Below, one piece after another: positions 1 to 7,671 of a stretch of DNA of 28,207 nt; position 1 is the first letter of the stretch; every line of letters starts with the position of its first letter. The notes under the pieces were generated by a model. The model did not search any database and was not told the DNA's origin. It saw only the letters and a program-made list of their open reading frames with translations. A program made the translations under genes and the position numbers. Source of the DNA: CAZGTQ01 sp964528575 (GTDB lineage: Bacteria > Planctomycetota > UBA1135 > GCA-002686595); assembly GCA_964528575.1 (NCBI GenBank), contig CAZGTQ010000451.1, positions 1-28,207 on the forward strand. Reading direction: 5' to 3'.

Positions 1-149
1 CGGTGGCCCGACTCGAGCCGCACCGGGACCGGCACCCCGTAGCGCCGCTCCCAGATGCGCAGCGTCGCGGGCGAGATGCCGGTCGCGTCGGCGACCCGGC
101 CGACCGAGAGCAGCTCGGCCCGCCCGGAGGGCTCGGAGGGAGGGTGCAT
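1..149 (-). CDS. MerR-family transcriptional regulator, N-terminal part (cut by window edge)
   Basis: Reading leftward from an ATG at 149 gives about 49 residues before the window ends. Residues 13-48 form the MerR winged-helix start: a LLSVGRVADATGISPATLR stretch and then WERRYG at 33-38, with the RLESGH turn that precedes the wing. The WERRYG plus GH pattern is common in MerR proteins that carry a C-terminal B12-binding domain (CarH/LitR type), but that half lies outside the window, so the effector is unknown. The family binds operators as a dimer and distorts the promoter DNA. The gene is divergent from the ECF sigma gene across a 161-bp gap, so it may regulate itself, the sigma gene, or both; that is inference. 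Confidence 0.85.
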   Translation of the reverse strand, partial: MHPPSEPSGRAELLSVGRVADATGISPATLRIWERRYGVPVPVRLESGH

Positions 150-310
150 GCGAACCGTCTCAGGGTGTTCGCAGCGCCGGAGCGGCGCGACGAGGGATCG
201 CCGAAAATTTGGACAGAGGATGAGTGGATCTAAGTTGTCGAGGAATTTCTCTGTACACAACGAGGCCTGGTCGTACGCTCGCGTCCAAGAAAAACTCTGG
301 ACGTCACCTC
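150..310. promoter_or_regulatory. Divergent intergenic region, MerR gene / ECF sigma gene
   Basis: This 161-bp gap is clearly richer in A and T than the genes around it, notably 200-300, with runs such as AAAATTT near 204 and GAAAAAC near 289. It must hold the promoters for both divergent genes. I could not assign a convincing -35/-10 pair or a clear MerR-type spaced dyad by eye. An open frame extends the sigma gene upstream to 224, but its composition is unlike the coding region, so I treat 224-310 as noncoding. Confidence 0.4.
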
Positions 311-955
311 ATGCTTCCTCTGCTCCCGCAACTCGAATCCCTGCGCTCCCGCGAGCGCCAAGCTCCGCTCCTGGGGCGCGTCGCCGCCGGCGATCCCGAC
401 GCGGTCGCCGCCTGCATCGAGCGCTTCGGCCCGCTCGTCCGCGCCCTCGCCCACAAGGCGGTGCGCGAGCCTGCCCAGGCCGAGGACGTCGTCCAGGAGA
501 CGTTCATCGACGTCTGGCTGAGCGCCGGCCGCTACGACCCCACGGTCGCGTCCGAGACGACGTTCGTGGCGACGATCGCGCGCCGGCGCCTGATCGACCG
601 GCACCGGCGCGTCGCCGCCCGGCCCGAGAGCGAGCCGCTGCCCGACGAGGTCGGCGGCGTCGAGGAGCGCGGCTTCACCGACGTCGAGGACCGCGACGAG
701 GCCGCGCACGCGCGCGCGTTCCTCGCGAGCCTGCCGCCCGACCGCCGGCGGGTCTTCGAGATGTCGTTCGTCCAGGGCTGCTCGCACCGCGAGATCGCGC
801 ACGCGACCGGGCTGCCGCTCGGCACGGTCAAGAGCCACTTGCGGCGCGGCCTCGAGCACGTGCGCTCGCTGATCGAGCGCGCCGGCGCGCTCCAGGCTGG
901 CGGGGCGCGCGCCAGGCCAGCGGGGCGCTGGCGTGAGAGCCCGTCGGAGAACTGA
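311..955 (+). CDS. ECF-type RNA polymerase sigma factor (sigma-70 family)
   Basis: The 214-residue product has the two domains of an ECF sigma factor. Sigma2 spans about residues 31-101, with the core-binding and -10 helix signature AEDVVQETFIDVW at 57-69 and the basic RRRLIDRHRR end at 91-100. Sigma4 spans about 138-188, with LPPDRRRVFEMSF and the helix-turn-helix HREIAHATGLPLGTVKSHLRRG at 159-180. It should direct core RNA polymerase to a dedicated promoter set. I chose the ATG at 311 because it puts the family start in the right place; an ATG at 224 would add 29 atypical residues. No anti-sigma factor with a zinc-binding motif follows. The next gene is a membrane-anchored protein that could play that role only by inference. 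The tail after residue 190 is Ala/Gly/Arg-rich and contains a short duplication. Confidence 0.93.
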   Translation: MLPLLPQLESLRSRERQAPLLGRVAAGDPDAVAACIERFGPLVRALAHKAVREPAQAEDVVQETFIDVWLSAGRYDPTVASETTFVATIARRRLIDRHRRVAARPESEPLPDEVGGVEERGFTDVEDRDEAAHARAFLASLPPDRRRVFEMSFVQGCSHREIAHATGLPLGTVKSHLRRGLEHVRSLIERAGALQAGGARARPAGRWRESPSEN

Positions 956-984
956 CCGTGCTCGGCGGGTCGCCAGTTCTCCGA
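944..984 (+). terminator. Stem-loop over the sigma-gene stop codon, possible terminator
   Basis: A perfect 11-bp inverted repeat pairs 944-954 (TCGGAGAACTG) with 974-984 (CAGTTCTCCGA) around a 19-nt loop. The TGA stop of the sigma gene (953-955) lies in the left arm. There is no T-run afterwards, so this may be an attenuating or RNA-stabilising hairpin rather than a classical intrinsic terminator. Confidence 0.5.
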
Positions 985-1033
985 GGGACTGTGAGGCGGG
1001 CAGCGGCGGCCGCGGCCGTGTCAGACTGAGCGA

Positions 1034-2182
1034 GTGAACACTCGCTTCGCCTTCACGGCCGTCGCCTTGCTGCTGGTGGTCGCGCTGGTGGCCTGGCTGG
1101 CGAGCGAGGGGGAGCCGCGCGGCGACGCCTCGGTCCCGGCCGCGCTCGCCCGCCCGGAGGCGCTCGCCCGCCCCGAGGCGGCACCGCCCGCGGAGCCGTC
1201 GAGTGCGCGGCACGACGCGTCCGACGAGCCCGCGCGCAGCTCCGCGTCCGCGGCGGACCCGGACCCGGCGCCGGCGCCTGCGCCGACCGTCGCGTTCCGC
1301 TTCGACGACGGGACGCCGGCCGCGGTCGAGCTGGCCGCCGTGCACGAGCGCATGGGCATGGACGTGTGGTTCGTCCGGCGCCCGCCGCGCTGGCTCGCGC
1401 GCTCGGACGCGCACGGCCTCGCGCCGGTGGACGCGGTGCGCGCGCTCGAGCCGTTCGCCGCGGCGCGGCTCGGCCCCAATGCCCTCGCGATCTTCCCGTT
1501 CGACGCGACGGCGGGCGCCGTCGTGACGCTCCCCGCGCCCGTCGTGCAGGAGCTCGTCCTCGTCGGCCCGGCCGGCGTCGAGGACGTGCGCGTCCGGATC
1601 GGGCTCGAGAGCGACGACCTGCGCCACGTCTCCGACACCCAGGAGCATCCGTCGCACGACCCGTCCGCGCCGCTCGCCGACGCGTACTCTCCGCGCGTGC
1701 GCTCGCTCGACGAGATGCTCGTCGTGGCGCGCGAGGCGGCGTCGTTCGAGCCGGGCCTCGAGCGCGTGTCGGTGCACCTGCCGCGCGGCACCTACCGCGC
1801 GGAGATCGTGAGCTGCGACTTCGGCTGGTGGATGCGGCCCGTGGACCTGCACGTCGAGGGCGCGCCGATCGAGCTCGAGCTGGCGCGGACCCCGATCGCG
1901 CGCCTGTGGGGCAGCGAGCGCATCGGGCGTCGCGTGCCGCACTCGGTCAGCATGCGGATGGTGCGGCCGCCCCGCGGGGACGGCACCGCCGGCATGTCGT
2001 ACGAAATGGTCGTGCCGTTCGAGGAGCGTGAGCACGAGCTCGCGGCCGCGATCACCTGGCGCGCGGGCGACGAGTCGATGCTGACGTACGCGCTGCGCGT
2101 CGTGTGGGACGACGGCCACGTCGACACGAGCGCGGCGGGTCCGTGGTTCGCGCTCGACGGGCGCGTCTACCTCGAGCCGTGA
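1034..2182 (+). CDS. Membrane-anchored protein of unknown function
   Basis: The 382-residue product starts at a GTG and has one hydrophobic segment at about residues 5-23 (AFTAVALLLVVALVAWLA), which acts as a signal anchor or uncleaved signal. A linker rich in Ala, Pro, Ser and Asp follows (about 24-84), containing a short tandem repeat (ALARPEALARPEA). The rest, about 85-382, alternates in the manner of beta-strands and is probably a periplasmic beta-sandwich. I recognise no catalytic motif and no named family. The reading frame is supported by strong GC at the third codon position. It follows the ECF sigma gene by 78 bp on the same strand, and its stop codon overlaps the start of the next gene (GTGA at 2179-2182), so the two are probably translationally coupled. 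A role as sigma regulator is possible but unsupported by motif. Confidence 0.75.
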   Translation: MNTRFAFTAVALLLVVALVAWLASEGEPRGDASVPAALARPEALARPEAAPPAEPSSARHDASDEPARSSASAADPDPAPAPAPTVAFRFDDGTPAAVELAAVHERMGMDVWFVRRPPRWLARSDAHGLAPVDAVRALEPFAAARLGPNALAIFPFDATAGAVVTLPAPVVQELVLVGPAGVEDVRVRIGLESDDLRHVSDTQEHPSHDPSAPLADAYSPRVRSLDEMLVVAREAASFEPGLERVSVHLPRGTYRAEIVSCDFGWWMRPVDLHVEGAPIELELARTPIARLWGSERIGRRVPHSVSMRMVRPPRGDGTAGMSYEMVVPFEEREHELAAAITWRAGDESMLTYALRVVWDDGHVDTSAAGPWFALDGRVYLEP

Positions 2183-3138
2183 AGCCGACGAGCGAGATCC
2201 GCATCGGGGTGTCCGCGTGCCTGCTCGGCGAACGCGTGCGGCACGACTCGGGCCACAAGCGCGATCGGTACCTCACCGACACGCTCGCGCCCTTCGTCAC
2301 GTTCGTGCCGGTGTGCCCCGAGGTCGAGATGGGCCTGGAGACGCCGCGCGACTCGATGCGGCTCGTGCGCGCCGCGGACGACGAGCCGCGGCTCGTGGTC
2401 CAGAAGGACGGGACCGACCTGACCGAGCGGATGAACGCGTTCGCGCGCGCGCGCGTCGAGGGGCTCGCCGCGCTCGACCTGAGCGGGTACGTGCTGAAGA
2501 AGGACTCTCCGAGCTGTGGGATGGAGCGCGTGCGGCTGTACGACCGCAACGGCTCGCCCTCGCGCAACGGCGTCGGCCTGTTCGCGCGGGCGCTGATGGA
2601 GCGTTGGCCGCACCTCCCGGTCGAGGAGGAGGGGCGGCTGCACGACGCCCGGCTGCGAGAGAGCTTCGTCGAGCGCGTCTTCGCCTACCGGCGCGTCGCC
2701 GACCTGTTCGCGAACGGCTGGACCGCCGGCGACCTCGTCCGCTTCCACACGGCGGAGAAGCTGCTCCTGTTCGCGCACGACGAGGCGCTCTACCGCGACC
2801 TCGGGCGCCTCGTCGCGCGGGCCAAGGAGCTCGAGAGCGAGGAGCTCGCGGAGTCCTATCGCACGCTCTTCCTGCGCGCGCTCGCCCGCCCCGCGAGCGT
2901 CCGGCGCCACACGAACGTGCTCCAGCACGCCGCGGGGCACTTCAAGGACCTGCTCGACTCGGCGGCCCGCGCGAGCCTCGCCGCGGTGATCGAGGACTAT
3001 CGCTGCGGGCTGGTCCCGCTCGTGGTCCCGCTCACGCTGATCCGCCACTTCGTCCGCACCCTCGACGTCGCCTACCTCGCGGGGCAGACGTACCTCGAGC
3101 CGCACCCCAAGGAGCTGATGCTGCGCAACCACGTGTAG
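2179..3138 (+). CDS. DUF523 (TudS-like) plus DUF1722 (YbgA-like) protein
   Basis: The 319-residue protein joins two known domains. Residues 6-155 are DUF523, the family of the thiouracil desulfidase TudS. The three conserved cysteines that would hold a [4Fe-4S] cluster are present: C14 in SACLLG, C46 in PVCPEVEMGLETPR and C113 in KKDSPSCGM. Residues about 185-312 are DUF1722, with FHTAEKLLLFAH, HTNVLQHAAGHFK and the closing YLEPHPKEL motif. Removal of sulfur from thiolated pyrimidines is known for stand-alone TudS proteins; for the DUF1722 fusion form the substrate is not settled. I chose the GTG at 2179, which overlaps the previous stop and leads straight into the domain; a longer frame from 2104 adds an Arg-rich stretch read out of the upstream gene. 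Probably cytoplasmic. Confidence 0.92.
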   Translation: MKPTSEIRIGVSACLLGERVRHDSGHKRDRYLTDTLAPFVTFVPVCPEVEMGLETPRDSMRLVRAADDEPRLVVQKDGTDLTERMNAFARARVEGLAALDLSGYVLKKDSPSCGMERVRLYDRNGSPSRNGVGLFARALMERWPHLPVEEEGRLHDARLRESFVERVFAYRRVADLFANGWTAGDLVRFHTAEKLLLFAHDEALYRDLGRLVARAKELESEELAESYRTLFLRALARPASVRRHTNVLQHAAGHFKDLLDSAARASLAAVIEDYRCGLVPLVVPLTLIRHFVRTLDVAYLAGQTYLEPHPKELMLRNHV

Positions 3139-3150
3139 CGCGCCGCCCTG

Positions 3151-3167
3151 CGATTGTGCTGCAATCG
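3151..3167 (+). terminator. Small stem-loop between the DUF523 and kinase genes
   Basis: CGATTG (3151-3156) pairs with CAATCG (3162-3167) around a 5-nt loop. It fills much of the 46-bp gap between the two genes. The stem is short and no T-run follows, so it is weak evidence for termination. Confidence 0.3.
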
Positions 3168-3184
3168 GGCCCGACGGGGCGCCC

Positions 3185-5509
3185 TTGGATCGACCGCACG
3201 ACCACCAGACCGAGCCGACGGAGCCGAGCACGAAGCCGCAAGCCGGCGCGGCGGCGGGGGACGAGACGCTCACGTCGGCCGCGGGGCCGGCACCCGGCGC
3301 GGGCGCGGGCGCGGGCGCGGAGCCCGGGCCGCGGCGCGGAGACGTGCTCGCGGGCCGCTACCAGATCCGCCGCACGCTCGGTCGCGGCGGCATGGGCGCG
3401 GTGTACGCGGCGTGGGACGCGGTGCGCGAGGAGGAGGTGGCGATCAAGGTGCTGCTCCCGCGCTACCTCGGCGTCGAGCACCTGCGCCAGCGGTTCCTCG
3501 ACGAGGCGCGCGCGACGAGCAAGCTGACGCACGGGAACATCATCAACGTCTACGACGTGCAGCAGGACGGCGACGCGTTCTTCCTGACGATGGAGATGTT
3601 GTCGGGGGAGACGCTGCGCGAGCGGATCCAGCGCCGCCGGCGCGACGGCCGGCGCTTCGAGGTCGCGGAGGTGCTGCTGTACGCGGACAGCCTGTGCGCA
3701 GCGCTCTCCTACGCGCACCGCTACCTCGTGCACCGCGACATCAAGCCTGAGAACGTCTTCGTGTGCGCCGACGAGACGCTGAAGCTGATGGACTTCGGCA
3801 TCGCGCGCGTCGAGCGCGAGATCCACCTGACGACGCCCGGGATGATGATGGGCTCGGTGCGCTACATGGCGCCCGAGCAGCAGGAGAGCACGATGGACGC
3901 CGACCACCGCGCGGACCAGTACGCGCTCGCGGTCGTGCTCTACGAGCTGCTCACCGGCCAGGTGCCGGGCGCGAAAGCGCCGTCGCTCTCGGACGTGCGC
4001 GAGGACGTGCCCGCGCCGGTGTCCTACGCGATCGATCGCGCGCTGCAGCGCTCGCCGGACGAGCGATTCGAGAACATCGCTGCTTTCCACGACGCGCTGC
4101 GGGAGGACGCGACCGTCGTCACGCCGCGGCCCAAGCGGCGCGCGACGAAGGCGGCGGGAGCGGGCGTGATCGCGGTCCTCCTCGTCGCGCTCGTCGTCGC
4201 CGTGCCGCGCATCCTCGACGCGCTGGAGACCGGCGGCGAACCGATCGTCGCGACGTCGCCCGCTGGGCTCTCCTACAACGGCGGTGCGCCGATCGAGCTC
4301 GTGCTCGGCGAGGCCGCGGGACCGTTCGCGCCCGCGCTCGAGTCCGGCACGGCGACGTCGTACGAGGGCCGCGTGCCGGCGGGGCTCGTGCTCGACGTGC
4401 GCACCGGCGTCGTGAGCGGCGCGCCGAGCGGCGAGCCGCGCACGAGCACGCACACGATCACCGCCCACGGCGCCGGCGGCGCGACGGCGCCGGCGGAGAT
4501 CGAGTTCCGCATCGCGGCGCCGCCGGACCCGGTGGTCGTCGCGCCGGCGCTCGAGCTCGCGTACGAGCCGGCCCGCATGACGTTTCGCGTGGGCGAGCGG
4601 GCTTCGTACCCGCCGCGGATCGCGACCGGCGAGGCCGAGTCGTTCGAGCTCGACGGCGGCGCGCTGCCGGCGGGGCTCGGGCTCGACGTCGTCAGCGGAG
4701 CGATCGCCGGCGTGCCGAGGAGCGCGCAGGAGCTCGCGACGTACTACGTCGTCGCCCGCGGCGCCGGGGGCGCAAAGGCGCGTGCGCCCGTCGCTCTCGA
4801 GGTGCTGCCTGCGCTGGAGCCCGAGCGACTCGATCCGGTCGAGCCGCTCGAGCCGCTCGAGCCGCCGCCCGACCCCGACCGCGTCGTCGACGGCACGACG
4901 GCGCTCGTGCGCGCCGCGGAAGCGGGCGATCTCGAGCGCGTGCTCGCGCTGCTCGACGAGGGTGCGTCGACCGACGTCGCGGGCGTCGAGGACGGTCGCC
5001 AGGCGCTCCACGAAGCGGCGAACAGCGGGCACGCGGAGATCGCGAAGCTGCTCGTCGAGCGCGGCGCCGAGCTCGCTGCGCTGTCCGGAAACAAGTGGAC
5101 GCCGCTGCACTTCGCCGCGCTGGAGGGCCACGCGGACGTCGCGGCGGTCCTCGTCGAGGCGCTGCGAAGCGCCGATCAGAAGCGCGCGCTCTCGGCGCCG
5201 GAGAAGAGCCGCGGCCAGACGCCGCTGCACCTCGCCGCGCGCAGCGGGAGCGTCGAGGTGTGGGAGCTGCTCCTCGAGGCTGGCGCGAACCCCGCGGCGC
5301 GCGACGCGTCCGAATACACGCCGCTCCACGCGCTCGCGTTCAGCGAGGCGACGCACGACCAGCTCGCGGAGATGGTCGACGCCCTTCTGCTCGTGCTCGC
5401 CGAGGAGGACAAGAGCGCGGTCGCCGACGGCCGCACGCCGTACGAGCTGGCCAGCGTGGAGAGCCCCGCGCTGGCCCGGGTACTCCGCGATCGAGGGATC
5501 GTGGAATGA
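3185..5509 (+). CDS. Transmembrane Ser/Thr protein kinase with Ig-like and ankyrin repeats
   Basis: The 774-residue protein is a bacterial Hanks-type (PknB-like) kinase. An acidic, Gly/Ala/Pro-rich head (1-57) precedes the kinase domain (about 58-308): glycine loop GRGGMGAVY (67-74), catalytic lysine K88 in VAIK, HRDIKPEN (183-190) with D185, DFG at 203-205 and MAPEQ at 228-232. All key residues are present, so it should be active. A basic stretch and a transmembrane helix follow (about 324-341). Outside are two repeats of about 85 residues (about 358-445 and 455-540) with PAGL.LD...G..SG.P, typical of putative Ig (He_PIG) domains, then a Glu-Pro linker (550-563). The end (about 569-774) holds about six ankyrin repeats, several with the TPLH.AA signature. 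The start is a TTG at 3185; no ATG is available before the glycine loop. Ankyrin repeats after a transmembrane segment in a kinase are unusual. Confidence 0.93.
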   Translation: MDRPHDHQTEPTEPSTKPQAGAAAGDETLTSAAGPAPGAGAGAGAEPGPRRGDVLAGRYQIRRTLGRGGMGAVYAAWDAVREEEVAIKVLLPRYLGVEHLRQRFLDEARATSKLTHGNIINVYDVQQDGDAFFLTMEMLSGETLRERIQRRRRDGRRFEVAEVLLYADSLCAALSYAHRYLVHRDIKPENVFVCADETLKLMDFGIARVEREIHLTTPGMMMGSVRYMAPEQQESTMDADHRADQYALAVVLYELLTGQVPGAKAPSLSDVREDVPAPVSYAIDRALQRSPDERFENIAAFHDALREDATVVTPRPKRRATKAAGAGVIAVLLVALVVAVPRILDALETGGEPIVATSPAGLSYNGGAPIELVLGEAAGPFAPALESGTATSYEGRVPAGLVLDVRTGVVSGAPSGEPRTSTHTITAHGAGGATAPAEIEFRIAAPPDPVVVAPALELAYEPARMTFRVGERASYPPRIATGEAESFELDGGALPAGLGLDVVSGAIAGVPRSAQELATYYVVARGAGGAKARAPVALEVLPALEPERLDPVEPLEPLEPPPDPDRVVDGTTALVRAAEAGDLERVLALLDEGASTDVAGVEDGRQALHEAANSGHAEIAKLLVERGAELAALSGNKWTPLHFAALEGHADVAAVLVEALRSADQKRALSAPEKSRGQTPLHLAARSGSVEVWELLLEAGANPAARDASEYTPLHALAFSEATHDQLAEMVDALLLVLAEEDKSAVADGRTPYELASVESPALARVLRDRGIVE

Positions 5510-5524
5510 CCCGGGCCGCGTTCC

Positions 5525-5540
5525 GTCGCTACGGAGCGAC
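5525..5540. terminator. Hairpin between convergent kinase and lipoprotein genes
   Basis: GTCGCT (5525-5530) pairs with AGCGAC (5535-5540) around a 4-nt ACGG loop. It lies just past the kinase stop and contains the stop codon of the convergent lipoprotein gene (5529-5531). The stem is short, so a role as a two-way terminator is plausible but not certain. Confidence 0.35.
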
Positions 5541-6947
5541 CGCCGCGCTCGTCGTCTCGGCGCCGTAGTAGTCGCGCGACGTCGAGTCGACGACGACCGT
5601 GCCCGTCCGCGCGAGGAACGGCTGCGCGACGAGCACGAACGTGTCGTTCTGCGCGCGCACGTTGACGATCGTCTCCATGCCGTCGCCGAGCGACAGCGTG
5701 TGCGTCCCCTCGGGCAGCGTGATGCGCGCGGCCTGGATCTGCGCGGGGAGGGTCGCCCAGTTGCGCGTCTCCGCTCGCTCGATCACCGTCGAGCCGAAGC
5801 TGAAGATCTCGCCCAACAGGCTGTCGCCGCCGTCGATCTTGCTCGCGGCGTACGCCTTGAGCGCGCGGCGCAGCACCGCGCGCGTGAGCAGCATCGGCTT
5901 GTTCGCCTCGAGCTGCTCCTGCGCGACGACGTTGACGTCGAGCAGGAGCTCCGCCCGCGCCTCGGTCCCCGTCGTCGCCTCGCGCACGACGAGCTGCGGC
6001 ACGTTCGCGTCGTGCACGACGACCTTCGGCAGCGGGACGAGGTCCTGGAAGAACGGCGACAGGTCGAGTTGGTCCTCGAAGAGCTCCTCGAGGAGCACGA
6101 CGGCCGCCTTGGCCAGCGCGACGACGATCTCCGCATCGGGCGAGATCAGCTCCTCGTCCAACGTCGGCCCGCGGCCGCCGAGGTAGAACACGTGCACCGC
6201 GCCCTGCCCCTCCGGCGCGAAGGCGCCCTCGGTCGTGCGCGCGAGCCCTTCGGCGATCAGCGTGCTGTCGGGCAGGTACTGCTGCGCGCGCTCGTACGAG
6301 AGGCGCGCCTCGGACGGCTGGTACTCGCCCTCGCGCACGAGCCCCTCGAGGTACGCGCCGATGGCGACGCGCGTGTAGGCCTCGCGCGGGTTGTAGCCCG
6401 CTTCGCTGCCGAGCTCCGAGCCGAGGATCTCCTCCTGCTTCTCGCCGATCTGGAACGCGTAGGCGCGGTAGTCGGCGCGCTGGGCGAGCACGTCGGCGAG
6501 CGTGAGCATCACGCGCACGAGCAGGTGCTCGTAGTCCGCGCCGCGGTACTCGTCGGCGCCGTCGCCGAGCGCGATCGATTGCAGGTTGCCGAGGTACTCC
6601 CCGAACGAGTCGACGTACGCCGAGTCGAGGGCCGGCCGCACGGTCCGCATCCACTCGAGCGCGGTCTTCGGGTCGCCCTGTGTCAGGCGCAGCATCGCCT
6701 TGTCGAGGAAGAGCAGCCCCAGGTCGGCGTTCTTCACGTCGCAGTTCGGCGCTTGGCCGACGACGCGGACCTCCTCGACCGGCAGCTCGACCTTGTCCGC
6801 GATCGTCTCGTCGAGGCCCTGCTCGGCGGCGACGATGTCGCCCTGCTCGTAGCTCTTCAGGTATTTCGGTGTCGTCGCGCAGGCGGCGACGGCGCAGGCG
6901 AGCGCGGCCGCGGCGAGCGCGCGGCCGTTCGTTGCAAGTCTTGTCAC
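5529..6947 (-). CDS. COG3014-like envelope lipoprotein
   Basis: The 472-residue product starts at a GTG and has a lipoprotein signal with the modified cysteine at about C23 (AVAAC). The mature part begins with helical, TPR-like sequence (about 28-235; for example LLFLDKAMLRLTQGDPKTALEWM), as in COG3014 proteins, and ends in beta-rich sequence (about 240-472). I make the COG3014 link from the lipoprotein signal, the helical repeat start, the size and the LpoB-like neighbour; it is not certain. Such proteins are usually encoded beside LpoB-like lipoproteins and are thought to act at the outer membrane or in the periplasm; their exact function is unknown. It is the last gene of a three-gene minus-strand operon, 95 bp after the LpoB-like gene. 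That gap carries a tandem repeat. A GGGAG-type ribosome site lies upstream of the GTG. Confidence 0.75.
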   Translation of the reverse strand: MTRLATNGRALAAAALACAVAACATTPKYLKSYEQGDIVAAEQGLDETIADKVELPVEEVRVVGQAPNCDVKNADLGLLFLDKAMLRLTQGDPKTALEWMRTVRPALDSAYVDSFGEYLGNLQSIALGDGADEYRGADYEHLLVRVMLTLADVLAQRADYRAYAFQIGEKQEEILGSELGSEAGYNPREAYTRVAIGAYLEGLVREGEYQPSEARLSYERAQQYLPDSTLIAEGLARTTEGAFAPEGQGAVHVFYLGGRGPTLDEELISPDAEIVVALAKAAVVLLEELFEDQLDLSPFFQDLVPLPKVVVHDANVPQLVVREATTGTEARAELLLDVNVVAQEQLEANKPMLLTRAVLRRALKAYAASKIDGGDSLLGEIFSFGSTVIERAETRNWATLPAQIQAARITLPEGTHTLSLGDGMETIVNVRAQNDTFVLVAQPFLARTGTVVVDSTSRDYYGAETTSAAVAP

Positions 6948-6966
6948 GGGAGGTCTCCCTTCGATG

Positions 6967-7027
6967 TGCGAGTCTGTTTGCGAGTCTGTGTGCGACGGTG
7001 CGAGACGGTGCGAGTGGTGCGAGACGG
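6967..7027. repeat. Imperfect short tandem repeat in the leader of the COG3014-like gene
   Basis: Six head-to-tail copies of a TGCGA-headed unit of 8-12 nt lie here: TGCGAGTCTGTT, TGCGAGTCTGTG, TGCGACGG, TGCGAGACGG, TGCGAGTGG and TGCGAGACGG. They fill most of the 95-bp gap between the LpoB-like and COG3014-like genes. Because the unit is degenerate and variable in length, it looks like slippage followed by drift. It would be transcribed in the operon and could set spacing or RNA structure before the GTG start. Confidence 0.7.
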
Positions 7028-7042
7028 TGTGCGCGAGCCGCC

Positions 7043-7612
7043 CTAGCGGTTCTCCTGCTGCGTGAAGACGCCGGAGCGCTGCGCGGCGATCTCTCCGGTC
7101 TTGGAGTCCATCATCTGCAGCGTCAGGCGGTAGCGCCGCTCCCGGCCGTCCTCGCGGTCGGCGTCGACGCTGGTGAAGTTGCCGAACATCAGGTACTCCG
7201 GCACCCGTCCCTGCTCGGTGAGCTGCGCGAGGAACTTGTCGCGCGGCGCCTGCAGCGTCAGCTCCTCGACGCGCGCGATCCCCGCGGCGCGGCGCGCGGC
7301 CTGCACCTGCCGCTCGCTGATCATCCGGAACTCCTTCGAGTTCACGAGGATCTCGGTGACGACCTGATCGGTGTCGGCCTTCGCGGAGCCGAGGTCGGCC
7401 GCGCTCATGTTGTCGACGCCCGCGTACGCGAGCCAGATGTCCGCGGCGGCGTTCTCCTCGCGGATGTCCTGGAGCAATTGCTGGGTGCTGTCGGCGACGA
7501 GCGAGTTGAGCTCGTCGATGCCGGGCCGCAGCGGCTTGGAGGGCGTCGAGGCGCAGGCGGCGAGCGAGAGGGCGAGAGCGCAGGCGAAGAGGCCCGGGAG
7601 GCGGAAGTTCAT
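7043..7612 (-). CDS. LpoB-like lipoprotein (peptidoglycan-synthase activator family)
   Basis: The 189-residue protein has a clear lipoprotein signal with the lipid-bearing cysteine at C20 (SLAAC). The mature domain resembles the LpoB family: a conserved start DIWLAYAGVDNMSAADLGS, a helix with VVTEILVNSKEFRMISERQ, and later MFGNFTS and YRLTLQMMDSKTGEIA strands. In enterobacteria LpoB spans the periplasm to activate PBP1b; LpoB-like proteins in other phyla are widespread and may have other partners. I place the start at the ATG at 7612 because the signal peptide begins there; the frame stays open far upstream only as a shadow of the next gene. It lies 59 bp after the protease gene and 95 bp before the COG3014-like gene, in one operon. 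Confidence 0.85.
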   Translation of the reverse strand: MNFRLPGLFACALALSLAACASTPSKPLRPGIDELNSLVADSTQQLLQDIREENAAADIWLAYAGVDNMSAADLGSAKADTDQVVTEILVNSKEFRMISERQVQAARRAAGIARVEELTLQAPRDKFLAQLTEQGRVPEYLMFGNFTSVDADREDGRERRYRLTLQMMDSKTGEIAAQRSGVFTQQENR

Positions 7613-7671
7613 GGACGTTTGCTCGTTGCTCGTGGGTCTGGAATCCAGCGGGGAGAGTCGGAACGACGCGC

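Noticed and set aside
224..310. N-terminal extension of the ECF sigma factor by 29 residues
   Set aside because: The extra residues are poorly coded and A/T-rich, and the sigma fold starts normally after the ATG at 311.
3296..3320. GCGGGC hexanucleotide run near the kinase start
   Set aside because: It encodes a Gly/Ala linker in frame and is the kind of run expected at this base composition, so I do not list it as a regulatory repeat.
4841..4867. GAGCCGCTC 9-nt triple repeat in the kinase gene
   Set aside because: It encodes a Glu-Pro-Leu hinge between the Ig-like and ankyrin parts; ordinary linker expansion.
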